Of a stretch of 64,000 nucleotides of DNA, positions 57,049-64,000 are shown piece by piece (positions within the stretch are counted from its first letter, which is position 1; the number at the start of each line of letters is the position of its first letter). This stretch comes from Kordia periserrulae (lineage in GTDB: Bacteria; Bacteroidota; Bacteroidia; Flavobacteriales; Flavobacteriaceae). A program made the position numbers and the translations under genes. The notes beneath the pieces are model-generated. The model was not told the DNA's origin and made no database searches. It saw only the letters and a program-made list of their open reading frames with translations. Location of the stretch: positions 23,843 to 87,842 of the forward strand of contig NZ_QBKT01000013.1 of assembly GCF_003054265.1 (NCBI RefSeq), in the 5' to 3' direction.

Positions 57049-57246
57049 ATGGCAACCGCACGAAGAAAAAGAATCAGATTGAGTATAACAGCATCACTAA
57101 GAGATTACAAAGGATTTGGAAAACTAGCCAATGGCATGACGCGAAAAGGGTTTAGTCGATTGTATAGTGGAGAAATTGTAAGTGATAACGAGTTAGCACA
57201 AGCCACGAAAGATGAAGTTTTTCATCAATTCCAAAATCAAAGGTAA
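57049..57246 (+). CDS. Small basic protein (65 aa)
   Basis: The protein opens MATARRKRIRLSITASLRDY, then has KGFSRLYSGEIVSDNELAQATK. It is Arg/Lys-rich at the start and so may bind nucleic acid. It follows the previous gene at 11 bases and is probably cotranscribed. The family is not recognised. Confidence 0.55.
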   Translation: MATARRKRIRLSITASLRDYKGFGKLANGMTRKGFSRLYSGEIVSDNELAQATKDEVFHQFQNQR

Positions 57247-57283
57247 ACTCGTTTTGCCTTTGGTTTTTTAAAAAGCAATCAGA

Positions 57284-57631
57284 ATGTATATACATCAAAT
57301 CGAAAAGCCTTATGCGTTTGCATTATTGGATAAAAGGAACGTCGCGTTCTATAATTTTTCTAGCAGTGAGGTGGTAATCATTCTTTCCTTTTTGAGTATA
57401 TCATCCATAATTGAAGTTTATATAGCCAAATATAAAGATGTTTTCGAATTCAATATTTCGATACAAAAGACGAATAATTTAGATGAGAAGCTGCAAAGCT
57501 TACATCAACTCTCCACCATTGTATCTCAATTGACAAAAGTTGAAAGCTATCATATCACCAACACACAAACAAGCCTTGATTACTGTAATCAGATTCAAAT
57601 AAAATGTAAACGCAATGCGATTAATCACTAA
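57284..57631 (+). CDS. Hypothetical protein (115 aa)
   Basis: MYIHQIEKPYAFALLDKRNV opens the protein. A hydrophobic stretch (SSEVVIILSFLSISSIIEVYI, about 28-48) could be a membrane or buried helix, followed by a polar part (SLHQLSTIVSQLTKVESYHI). The end overlaps the next gene by 17 bases, suggesting coupling. Confidence 0.5.
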   Translation: MYIHQIEKPYAFALLDKRNVAFYNFSSSEVVIILSFLSISSIIEVYIAKYKDVFEFNISIQKTNNLDEKLQSLHQLSTIVSQLTKVESYHITNTQTSLDYCNQIQIKCKRNAINH

Positions 57632-59264
57632 GTACAGACCGTCACATATTAAATGTCCTTACTTTTTAAGTGAAGACAAGGCAGAAACGATGCAACGCTA
57701 TCGTATTTATATCAATGAGTTTAATGCAAAGCTTTCAAAGCTGAATAAAGAAGTGAAGCAATACAACAAGCGTGTAGCTGCTTTTATAGCCGAACACGGA
57801 TTGGAAGCACAAGCCTATTCGCTCGCATCCAAGTTTAAAAAGCAAAAGACTGGCGGAATTAAAAACAGCAATCTTTCCACCAAAGAGTACAATAAACTTG
57901 TGGAGCGTCTAAATACCGATTCCATGTTATTGCTCTACAAAGATACCTACTTACCATTGCGACAACAGCATGAAACTACTTTTGAAGTGATTTTATGGCT
58001 GTATAGTCAGCAGCTTAGAAAGCTCAGAAAACAACTCCAACTCTTATCCAGTGATGCAAGGGTTGCTTTTCCAAAAGTACATACCAACTCTTATGAGATG
58101 GCTAACTTTACAAAAAAGGGTGTGCCAAGAGTACTGTATTGTCAAAATACCATCTTCAATCATATCAAGCGATTGTACAAGGCAGGAGTTTTTGAGCAAT
58201 ATGAGTCCTGTGGGAGAAAAAAGCCTGTGAATTACTTTATCAACGAAGCGATTTTTGTCTTTCGCGATAAGGAAAACACCAATACTGAAAATCAACAAGT
58301 TAGCCAAAATATACCACAAAACTTGTCGCTATATAGTGTAGATACAAGAACTCTTACTAAAGAAAAGATAAAAAAAGTAGGGAATGTTGATAACCATTCC
58401 CGAAAAGCGGAAGTTGATTCTTTTGCCGATGGCAAAAACAGGAACTCTTACAAGAACTCCACAAAAGATGAAGCCTTAAAAATTTCCAATCAGAACGCAG
58501 GCAAACTAGGGGCGCGCGAAAATTTTCCCAAAAATGAGTTGTCAGAGTATTTGCGGGGAAAAATTTACTACCGTCCAGAGTTATTACAAGCACTGACCGA
58601 ACATCACTACGACACCTACAGCTACGCATCAGAGCAGATGCATAGGCGTCTTGAGAGAGAATCCACCGATGGCGTGTTATCCAAAGAGGAATTTCGAGAA
58701 CTGCTTCTGCAACTCTTTGTGAAAATAGCAGCGCCGATATGGAAAGACAAAGAGGTGTATTACGGAAGCTGGCACAATGCCTTAGTGCAAATCGATGATG
58801 AATATTTGCGGAATCCCAACGGGAGCATTCCACGAAAGGAAACCTTGTTGTACATGTTTGGACTGCTCATCTACCGAATAAACCGTGCTAAACACTTTTT
58901 TAGACGAAAAAAGGAATACCAAATACATTTCCCTTGTATCTACTTCGATAACACACGAAAGCGAGCCCGTGAAGGCGGATTTGCCTATACAGTGGAGTGG
59001 CTTAAACAATATCAAAAGTATCAAGAGCAAAGAGCAACAAGACGCCAACAAAAAGCAACCAAAGCTGGAGCAAGACGTAGAGTCATGACCGCAGAGGAAA
59101 AAGTACGCATGAAAATCAAAAAGTACATCAAAGGCGAATTTACACTACCACAAGTGTATCATTATATCGAACATAACAGAGGAATCCCGAACTATTTTGT
59201 ATCGGAAGTACCGAGAATCCTAAATGCATTAACCCATAAAGAATTTGAGTTGTATGAGTGCTAA
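57615..59264 (+). CDS. Large basic protein with winged-helix-like region, possible replication protein
   Basis: This 549-residue protein has many Lys and Arg. The N-terminal third is helical. A winged-helix-like region is seen near residues 175-215 (YCQNTIFNHIKRLYKAGVFEQYESCGRKKPVNYFI), like the HTH of replication initiators. The C-terminal third is strongly basic (KYQEQRATRRQQKATKAGARRR). It is the largest gene in the older element's backbone. No family or catalytic motif is recognised, so replication or DNA-packaging roles are both open. Confidence 0.6.
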   Translation: MRLITKYRPSHIKCPYFLSEDKAETMQRYRIYINEFNAKLSKLNKEVKQYNKRVAAFIAEHGLEAQAYSLASKFKKQKTGGIKNSNLSTKEYNKLVERLNTDSMLLLYKDTYLPLRQQHETTFEVILWLYSQQLRKLRKQLQLLSSDARVAFPKVHTNSYEMANFTKKGVPRVLYCQNTIFNHIKRLYKAGVFEQYESCGRKKPVNYFINEAIFVFRDKENTNTENQQVSQNIPQNLSLYSVDTRTLTKEKIKKVGNVDNHSRKAEVDSFADGKNRNSYKNSTKDEALKISNQNAGKLGARENFPKNELSEYLRGKIYYRPELLQALTEHHYDTYSYASEQMHRRLERESTDGVLSKEEFRELLLQLFVKIAAPIWKDKEVYYGSWHNALVQIDDEYLRNPNGSIPRKETLLYMFGLLIYRINRAKHFFRRKKEYQIHFPCIYFDNTRKRAREGGFAYTVEWLKQYQKYQEQRATRRQQKATKAGARRRVMTAEEKVRMKIKKYIKGEFTLPQVYHYIEHNRGIPNYFVSEVPRILNALTHKEFELYEC

Positions 59265-59550
59265 AAAATCATGTAAGTGTACTAGCAAAACACGAAATGC
59301 CTGCGGGAATTGTTCTAGGCTACGGATGGTGTTTTTAATGGACTTTGAACTAGGAAGCATACAAAATCCTGTCTACTATTCTTTTCAAGCTGAGGATCGG
59401 AAATATAAAGATGATAAGGTATTAGCTGAACAGATGTTCGAACGTCTTTCAAAGTTACATCGAGGACGGTATCATAAGATTGAAGTATATGACAACCAAG
59501 CATCAGGAAAACCGAAATTATTGGAATTCAAGAAAAACGAAACGTTATGA
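59254..59550 (+). CDS. Hypothetical Cys-rich small protein (98 aa)
   Basis: MSAKKSCKCTSKTRNACGNC opens the protein with four or more Cys in zinc-knuckle-like spacing, followed by a basic domain (SKLHRGRYHKIEVYDNQASGK). The start at 59254 overlaps the previous stop; another ATG at 59338 would lose the Cys cluster. The function is unknown. Confidence 0.5.
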   Translation: MSAKKSCKCTSKTRNACGNCSRLRMVFLMDFELGSIQNPVYYSFQAEDRKYKDDKVLAEQMFERLSKLHRGRYHKIEVYDNQASGKPKLLEFKKNETL

Positions 59551-59759
59551 TTAAAAAAGAGCAAATTAAAACGATAGGGAAAATTGAACTTCATAGGCTA
59601 TTGTATGGAATTTCGCGATATGATTTTAGAGAAGTCACTAATACTACTATTGCTAAATGCCGAAATATATCTGTAGAAGAAGCCAAAAAGAAGAAATTAG
59701 TGTTGGCACATGAAGTTTTGAAAGTTGTTGATTATTTTGGGTTTGAGGTTATTGAGTAG
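59547..59759 (+). CDS. Hypothetical protein (70 aa)
   Basis: This protein starts in an ATGA overlap with the previous gene and reads MIKKEQIKTIGKIELHRLLY, then TTIAKCRNISVEEAKKKKL and a hydrophobic end (VVDYFGFEVIE). It is a helical, HTH-like small protein. It is the last backbone gene before the defence cassettes. Confidence 0.5.
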   Translation: MIKKEQIKTIGKIELHRLLYGISRYDFREVTNTTIAKCRNISVEEAKKKKLVLAHEVLKVVDYFGFEVIE

Positions 59760-59919
59760 CTAACAAAGAAGAATAATATTAATGTGATTACGGAAAACCA
59801 CATTGCATATATGTAATCTTTAATTTACTTTTATAGGAAATAAGAGGAAGTCTTTTAAATATTAGTTCCTGTTATTTGCTATATTAAGTATAAAAACAGG
59901 AATTCCGTATATACATAAC

Positions 59920-61525
59920 GTTGTAGTGCATTAAACCAAAACAATGAAATTTCAAGAGTTAAAAAAAATAATCAATGAAAATGAGCTTGAAGTATCATTG
60001 AAAATTCTTGAGAAAGAATTTGAAAATGATAGCCTCGAAATCTACACTCTTATACGTCTCCAAGCAGGCTTATTAAATCAATTAAAAAAAGATCTCAAAT
60101 ACAGCATCATAAATGAAGATGATTTTTTCATTGAAAGACTGAAAATAAAAAATAGTCTCTCAAAAATTGAAGAGCGAGTAAAACACCTAGAGACTGACGA
60201 AATCCTTTTTTCAGGAATTACCTCAAAAACTCAAAAGCCAAAAATATTTATATCCTATAGTTGGAGTGATAATAAAGCTGCTGACAAAATTGATGATTTA
60301 TTTTCTGATATTGGTATTAATCTTATCCGTGACATTAGAGATGTAAAATATACTCAAAACTTAAAAGAGTTTATGAAATCTGTGAGAGAACAAGATTTTA
60401 TGCTACTTGTTATAAGTGAAAAATATTTAAAATCAATAAACTGCATGTTTGAGGTCATCGAGAATATGAAAGAAACAAAATTCTCGAAGACTATATTGCC
60501 AGTAGTTATTGAAAAAAGAGTATTTGATTTTAAATTCAAAAAAGAAATCTTAAACTTTTGGAATGAAAAATCTAAAGAACTCACTTCTGAATTAAATGAT
60601 ATAGAACCTGATAATGCATTAGGACTATTTAAAGAGTTAAGGAGAGTTAAGGAGATTTACAGAAATATGGATGAGTTTTTACAGATTATAAATGATATAA
60701 AAATACTGACTTATGAAGATGTAGAAAAAGGAGAATACAAAGAACTATTTGATAAAATAGGAATAGAGCCAACCAGTCGGAAAGATAGGATACGACAATC
60801 AAGGCTTTTTCTTAAAAGAGCCAGTAAAACCGATAACCATAAAGAGAAAATTGAAAGATTGACTAAATCATTAGAATTTGATGATGATTTGGTTGACGCA
60901 TACATCGAAAGAGCCACTGTATTTTACGAGTTACGAATGTATAAAGACGCTATTATTGATTTGACTGAGGTCATTAAAAGAGAGCCAAAAAATGAATTTG
61001 CTTATAGTCAAAGAGGTATAAACTACAGAATGAATAAGGAATTTAGTAAAGCCTTTAAAGATTTTAATAAAGCGATTGATTTAAAGAAAGATTATGAAGA
61101 AGCTTTCTCGAATAGAGGTTTAGTATGGGATAATTTGGGAGAGTACAATAAAGCAATAGACGATTACAAAAAAGCCATTGAAATCAACCCAAATTTTAAA
61201 ATTCCTTACAATAATTTAGGGTTTACTCTGCGCAAAAAAGGAGAGTATAGTCTAGCGATAAAGTATTTAGATAAAGCGCTTGAAATAGACCCGAATTATG
61301 GTTTTGCTTATTCCTCGCTCTGTGAAATTTATGCCGCCTTAGAAGATAAAAATATGTTTCTTAAGAATGCTGAATTAGCTTTAAAAAATAACTGCCCTCT
61401 TGCCGATTACTTGGATGATCCAGTATATAGACCATATTTAAAAGATCAAGATTTTATTACATTATTAAGAAAATTTAAACATCCAACGCATATTCAAACA
61501 AAATATTAATAAAACGCACTACAAC
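59920..61525 (+). mobile_element. Defence gene cassette 1 bounded by 10-bp inverted repeats
   Basis: The left boundary GTTGTAGTGC (59920-59929) is the exact complement of the right boundary GCACTACAAC (61516-61525). The cassette holds exactly one gene, the EAD-TIR-TPR protein. Beyond the right boundary is AATG and a long palindrome leading to the next cassette. The arrangement follows the ends of an integron cassette. Confidence 0.6.
59944..61509 (+). CDS. EAD-TIR-TPR protein, predicted NAD-consuming immune effector
   Basis: The product has 521 residues. The first ~90 resemble an effector-associated domain (FQELKKIINENELEVSLKIL, IYTLIRLQAGLLNQLKKDLK, INEDDFFIERLKIKNSLSKIEE), a death-fold-like adaptor. 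A TIR domain follows (99-235) with KIFISYSWSDN and the probable catalytic glutamate E170 in INCMFEVIENM. The C-terminal half (about 290-500) is TPR repeats such as AFSNRGLVWDNLGEYNKAID. TIR proteins of this kind deplete NAD+ on phage sensing. No partner gene lies in the cassette. Confidence 0.85.
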   Translation: MKFQELKKIINENELEVSLKILEKEFENDSLEIYTLIRLQAGLLNQLKKDLKYSIINEDDFFIERLKIKNSLSKIEERVKHLETDEILFSGITSKTQKPKIFISYSWSDNKAADKIDDLFSDIGINLIRDIRDVKYTQNLKEFMKSVREQDFMLLVISEKYLKSINCMFEVIENMKETKFSKTILPVVIEKRVFDFKFKKEILNFWNEKSKELTSELNDIEPDNALGLFKELRRVKEIYRNMDEFLQIINDIKILTYEDVEKGEYKELFDKIGIEPTSRKDRIRQSRLFLKRASKTDNHKEKIERLTKSLEFDDDLVDAYIERATVFYELRMYKDAIIDLTEVIKREPKNEFAYSQRGINYRMNKEFSKAFKDFNKAIDLKKDYEEAFSNRGLVWDNLGEYNKAIDDYKKAIEINPNFKIPYNNLGFTLRKKGEYSLAIKYLDKALEIDPNYGFAYSSLCEIYAALEDKNMFLKNAELALKNNCPLADYLDDPVYRPYLKDQDFITLLRKFKHPTHIQTKY

Positions 61526-61652
61526 AATGTATATGAAAAATAGGCGAAACAGTAATAAATTCAAGACTTTTGGCTCATTTCGTACTTTGTGCTCAACCGA
61601 AAATTTTGTGCTTCTAAATCGCCTACTTTTCATATACTAACCGTTGCCAGTA
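61516..61652. repeat. attC-like junction 1 with long palindrome
   Basis: In order: GCACTACAAC, AATG, a 19-base arm (61529-61547, GTATATGAAAAATAGGCGA), a 71-base loop, the complementary arm (61619-61637, 18 of 19 pairs), TAACC, and GTTGCCAGTA, the start of the next cassette. This is the R''-L''-loop-L'-R' order of integron attC sites. Confidence 0.6.
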
Positions 61653-62952
61653 ATACCAAAATTGAATGCGAACAAATTTAAAAAAGGAATTGGAATACTT
61701 CAAGATGCGAATTCCATCTCGGATTTACGTAAGTAAATCATTTCCTTATTTGAAATTTAGAAGCATTTTTACCAATGAAAAACGATTTGTAAAGAAAGTT
61801 TTCAAAAAGGAAACCATCAATGAGTTTGCTGAAATAAAGGGAGAAATTGTACTACGAGAAACTGGAATTTTTGAAAACAAATATCAAGTTAGTGCAATTG
61901 TTTACTCAATAAAAGACACTAACCTATTAGAATTTACTTTACAAAAGTTTACGGAAAATCAAGAAACAGGAATAACAACACCTATTCACGAAACAGCTTT
62001 TTCATTTAGTCAAGAAGAATTTACTGCTTTATTAAAATTTTTAAGCGACTTAAAGTTTTTGGATTTTTCAAACAAAGAACGTTTTGTAATTGAAGAAGGT
62101 ACATTACCAAACAGAAAAATACTTTTAAACTTAACTAAACCTGACCCAAGTAAAGTTCTTGTCGATAAAGAATTGGCTGATATAGTTGACAAATTATCGG
62201 ATTTAGAAAAAGAAAAAAGAGAATCTGTTTTAGAGACCTTGCGTAATAATGTTTTGACAAAGGAAGACTTGAATATTCTATCTGGGCGAAAAGAAGGTTT
62301 GGAGTTATTTAGTGAACTACTTGAAAAGGATGTTACTGAACCAGAATGGCAATTATTCTTCAAACAAAACTCTTGGATTTTCGGATATGGACTTGACTAC
62401 AGATTTTTAAGCATCCTTCAAAGAGAAGCTTCGGTTTCATCAACTGACCTTGATGGAAAAAATGAAGTGAAATCGGACTATCTACTTGCCGATAAAAATT
62501 TCACAGTTTTGGTTGAGTTAAAAAGACCAGATACAGCTCTATTCGAAAAAGACAAAAATCGTTCTGAATCCTGGAAATTGTCAAAGGATTTGACCTATGC
62601 TGTTTCACAAATCCTTGCTCAAAAAGCAGAATGGGAAATAAAGTCACAAACAGAACAGTTTGACGGAGTAGGGAATAAAATTAAACAAAAGACATTTGAC
62701 CCGAAAACAATTTTAATAACTGGTAATACAAATCAATTTTCAGGCTCTACAAAAACTGACTTAATAAAGAAAAAGACATTTGAACTTTACAGAAGAAATT
62801 CAAGGAATATTGAAATTCTGACTTATGATGAGCTTTTTGCAAGAGCAACGTTTATTGTCAATGACGGAAAAAACAATGAACAATCTGAACTGAACAATGA
62901 ATCGGATGAAGAATATGATGATTTACCATTTTAAAAAAGTACTACTGGCAAC
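61643..62952 (+). mobile_element. Defence gene cassette 2 bounded by 10-bp inverted repeats
   Basis: GTTGCCAGTA (61643-61652) is the exact complement of TACTGGCAAC (62943-62952). The cassette holds one gene, the Shedu nuclease, starting 14 bases inside. It abuts cassette 1 through the palindromic junction. Confidence 0.6.
61666..62934 (+). CDS. sduA: Shedu-type (DUF4263) anti-phage nuclease
   Basis: The 422-residue protein has the DUF4263 nuclease domain in its C-terminal half: EPEWQLFFKQNSWIFGYGLDY, then KSDYLLADKNFTVLVELKRP with the PD-(D/E)XK core (Asp near 269 and E-L-K near 284), then LTYAVSQILAQKAEWE and IGNTNQ-like ILITGNTNQFSG. The N-terminal half is strand-rich and probably the sensor. 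Shedu proteins protect against phage as a single gene, which fits its place alone in a cassette. The acidic tail is unremarkable. Confidence 0.9.
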   Translation: MRTNLKKELEYFKMRIPSRIYVSKSFPYLKFRSIFTNEKRFVKKVFKKETINEFAEIKGEIVLRETGIFENKYQVSAIVYSIKDTNLLEFTLQKFTENQETGITTPIHETAFSFSQEEFTALLKFLSDLKFLDFSNKERFVIEEGTLPNRKILLNLTKPDPSKVLVDKELADIVDKLSDLEKEKRESVLETLRNNVLTKEDLNILSGRKEGLELFSELLEKDVTEPEWQLFFKQNSWIFGYGLDYRFLSILQREASVSSTDLDGKNEVKSDYLLADKNFTVLVELKRPDTALFEKDKNRSESWKLSKDLTYAVSQILAQKAEWEIKSQTEQFDGVGNKIKQKTFDPKTILITGNTNQFSGSTKTDLIKKKTFELYRRNSRNIEILTYDELFARATFIVNDGKNNEQSELNNESDEEYDDLPF

Positions 62953-62972
62953 AATGGTAACCGTTGCATAAC
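62943..62972. repeat. attC-like junction 2 (short form)
   Basis: TACTGGCAAC, AATGG, TAACC and GTTGCATAAC follow each other directly. The outer words CAACAATG and TAACCGTTG are the same as at junction 1, but the long palindrome is missing. Confidence 0.5.
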
Positions 62973-63005
62973 CCAATAATTCCACAAAAAAACAAGGCAT
63001 TCATA

Positions 63006-63030
63006 GCACTTTTAAGAGTGCCTTTCTTTT
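63006..63030 (+). terminator. Hairpin terminator after the cassettes
   Basis: GCACT and AGTGC form a short stem around TTTAAG, followed by CTTTCTTTT. It would end transcription from the Shedu gene. Confidence 0.55.
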
Positions 63031-63206
63031 GAGTTTTCCTATGGAATCCTAAAATTTACACCGCTTACAATCCAGCTATCGTGACCATATAGTAACTTTA
63101 TTTTAAAAATGACCAAAGCAAGTGATCTTGCTCCACTTTTTACCGTTATTGAGATAAATTTCAAGTACTTTTCAAAATCAATTTACATTTATCCATCATT
63201 ATCAAT

Positions 63207-63236
63207 CCCAACCCGTCCCAACCCGACACAACCCGT
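63207..63236 (+). repeat. Three tandem 10-bp repeats (CCCAACCCGT)
   Basis: The units are CCCAACCCGT, CCCAACCCGA and CACAACCCGT, directly abutting. They lie 89 bases upstream of the transglutaminase-like gene. Confidence 0.7.
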
Positions 63237-63268
63237 CCACACACATTTCAATTCTTGACAATTTAGCT

Positions 63269-63324
63269 GCAACAAAACGCAACAGTTTGCAACAAAACGC
63301 AACAAGTTGCAACAAGCAGCAACA
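63269..63324 (+). repeat. Six tandem 10-bp repeats (GCAACAnnnn) up to the start codon
   Basis: GCAACAAAAC, GCAACAGTTT, GCAACAAAAC, GCAACAAGTT, GCAACAAGCA and a final GCAACA that runs into the ATG at 63325. The period of 10 puts all copies on one face of the helix, as in iterons or cooperative operators. Confidence 0.75.
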
Positions 63325-64000
63325 ATGTCAAGAAATCATATCAATACTTCATTAAAACGCGCGGTAGCTTCGGGAGAAGCTTTCGATAAGTACTACGCGC
63401 CATCCAATTGCAGTCGTGATTTTCTAGGCAAAGGCACAACCGCGCATGGTATGAAAACCATTGCTAGTTGGGCAAAAAAACACAAGAGTGAATCGGCTAG
63501 TATTGCAAAGGCAGTTTTTTCAGGTTTTTCGCTGTCTGAGTCGTGCCGCCGCATTCACTCTTTTTTATACCATCACTTTCAATACGAATTAGATACCGAA
63601 TTACAACGGCTCAAAGCACCCAATTGTATGTGGGCAACACGCTTTGAGGGTAATGACTGTAAAAGCTTTTCACTCAACGCTTCCACGATTCTACTCAATC
63701 TAGGCATTAAACACTACTTGCGGCGCATCAAACAAGAGGACTACTATCCAAAACTATATACACATGTCTATGTCATTGTACCCAAAAATCAAAAAAGTGG
63801 CAGTCTAAAACAAGGCTATCACGTCATTGACGGCACTATCAATTCCCTATCTGAATTACCATACTTACAAAAACACGATATCTATATGGAAGAAGCAAAC
63901 TTACACTATGTCGGACTCTCCGCGCCATCGTGCGGTTGTGGTGGTCACACTGAATCCTATCAGCCGCAATCTGTCGGACTTGCAGCAGCCTATACAGGAC
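63325..64000 (+). CDS. Transglutaminase-like cysteine-protease-fold protein, partial
   Basis: 225 codons are visible, open at the window end. It starts MSRNHINTSLKRAVASGEAF. A probable transglutaminase-like triad is in order: Cys in EGNDCKSFSLNASTILLNLG, His in YTHVYVIVP, Asp in YHVIDGTIN. A Cys/Gly knot SCGCGGH follows. Such proteins occur in integrated phage-like and plasmid-like elements of flavobacteria without known role. The gene starts within the last unit of a 10-bp repeat array, so initiation or transcription may be controlled by whatever binds the array. Confidence 0.7.
   Translation, partial: MSRNHINTSLKRAVASGEAFDKYYAPSNCSRDFLGKGTTAHGMKTIASWAKKHKSESASIAKAVFSGFSLSESCRRIHSFLYHHFQYELDTELQRLKAPNCMWATRFEGNDCKSFSLNASTILLNLGIKHYLRRIKQEDYYPKLYTHVYVIVPKNQKSGSLKQGYHVIDGTINSLSELPYLQKHDIYMEEANLHYVGLSAPSCGCGGHTESYQPQSVGLAAAYTG

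Noticed and set aside
63207..63324. Possible CRISPR array
   Set aside because: The repeats are tandem with a period of 10 and no spacers; there are no cas genes in the window.

Overview
The window is chromosomal DNA from a low-GC member of the Bacteroidota, almost certainly a gliding-type flavobacterium (family Flavobacteriaceae; a Kordia-like genus is possible but not shown). The signs are a gldKLMN type IX secretion/gliding cluster, Bacteroidota-type lipoprotein signal peptides, the Bacteroidota LptE form, TAnnTTTG promoter boxes, and few Shine-Dalgarno sequences in the core genes.

1-24.96 kb is core genome. On the minus strand lie groEL (cut by the window edge) and groES, then a tightly packed operon read miaB, two paralogous lipoproteins, a sigma-54 activator, lptE, a TPR protein and secG, closed by a hairpin terminator. 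On the plus strand follow an LVIVD-repeat lipoprotein, an acidic lipoprotein overlapping an ECF sigma factor and its membrane partner, topA with an arginase-fold protein that has lost its metal ligands, gldK-gldL-gldM-gldN, an FAD oxidoreductase, an ABC-F protein, a small CPXCG protein and an initiator tRNA-Met with a textbook Bacteroidota promoter.

24.92-54.53 kb is an integrated mobilizable island of about 29.6 kb. It is bounded by a 47-bp direct repeat of the 3' part of the tRNA-fMet gene, and its tyrosine integrase sits at the right end. Short repeats at both inner ends look like integrase arm sites. The left part holds Bacteroidota-style cargo: an avidin-family protein, a RadC-like protein, secreted lipoproteins, and a methyltransferase/PD-(D/E)XK pair. 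The middle part (about 34-49.4 kb) looks like a captured plasmid from another lineage: MobF relaxase, VirD4-like coupling protein, two ParDE pairs, a HsdM-like methylase fragment, a HTH plasmid protein, a putative Rep protein and an origin-like repeat region. Several of its genes have Shine-Dalgarno sequences, and one 9-bp G-rich word recurs through it. No VirB4 or other mating-channel gene is present, so the island would need a helper. The right part has Bacteroidota HTH genes, an orphan LuxR-type response regulator and an uncharacterised two-gene unit with a nitrilase-fold protein.

54.56-64 kb is an older element next to the same tRNA site. Its integrase is broken by a one-base frameshift. 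It carries a repressor-like gene with an operator cluster, several uncharacterised genes including a probable HTH replication-type protein, and a transglutaminase-like gene preceded by two arrays of 10-bp repeats. Between these lie two single-gene cassettes, an EAD-TIR-TPR protein and a Shedu (DUF4263) nuclease. Each is bounded by perfect 10-bp inverted repeats and a shared CAACAATG / TAACCGTTG junction, one junction containing a long palindrome. This closely follows integron attC logic with no integrase in view, and it is the most interesting structure in the window.
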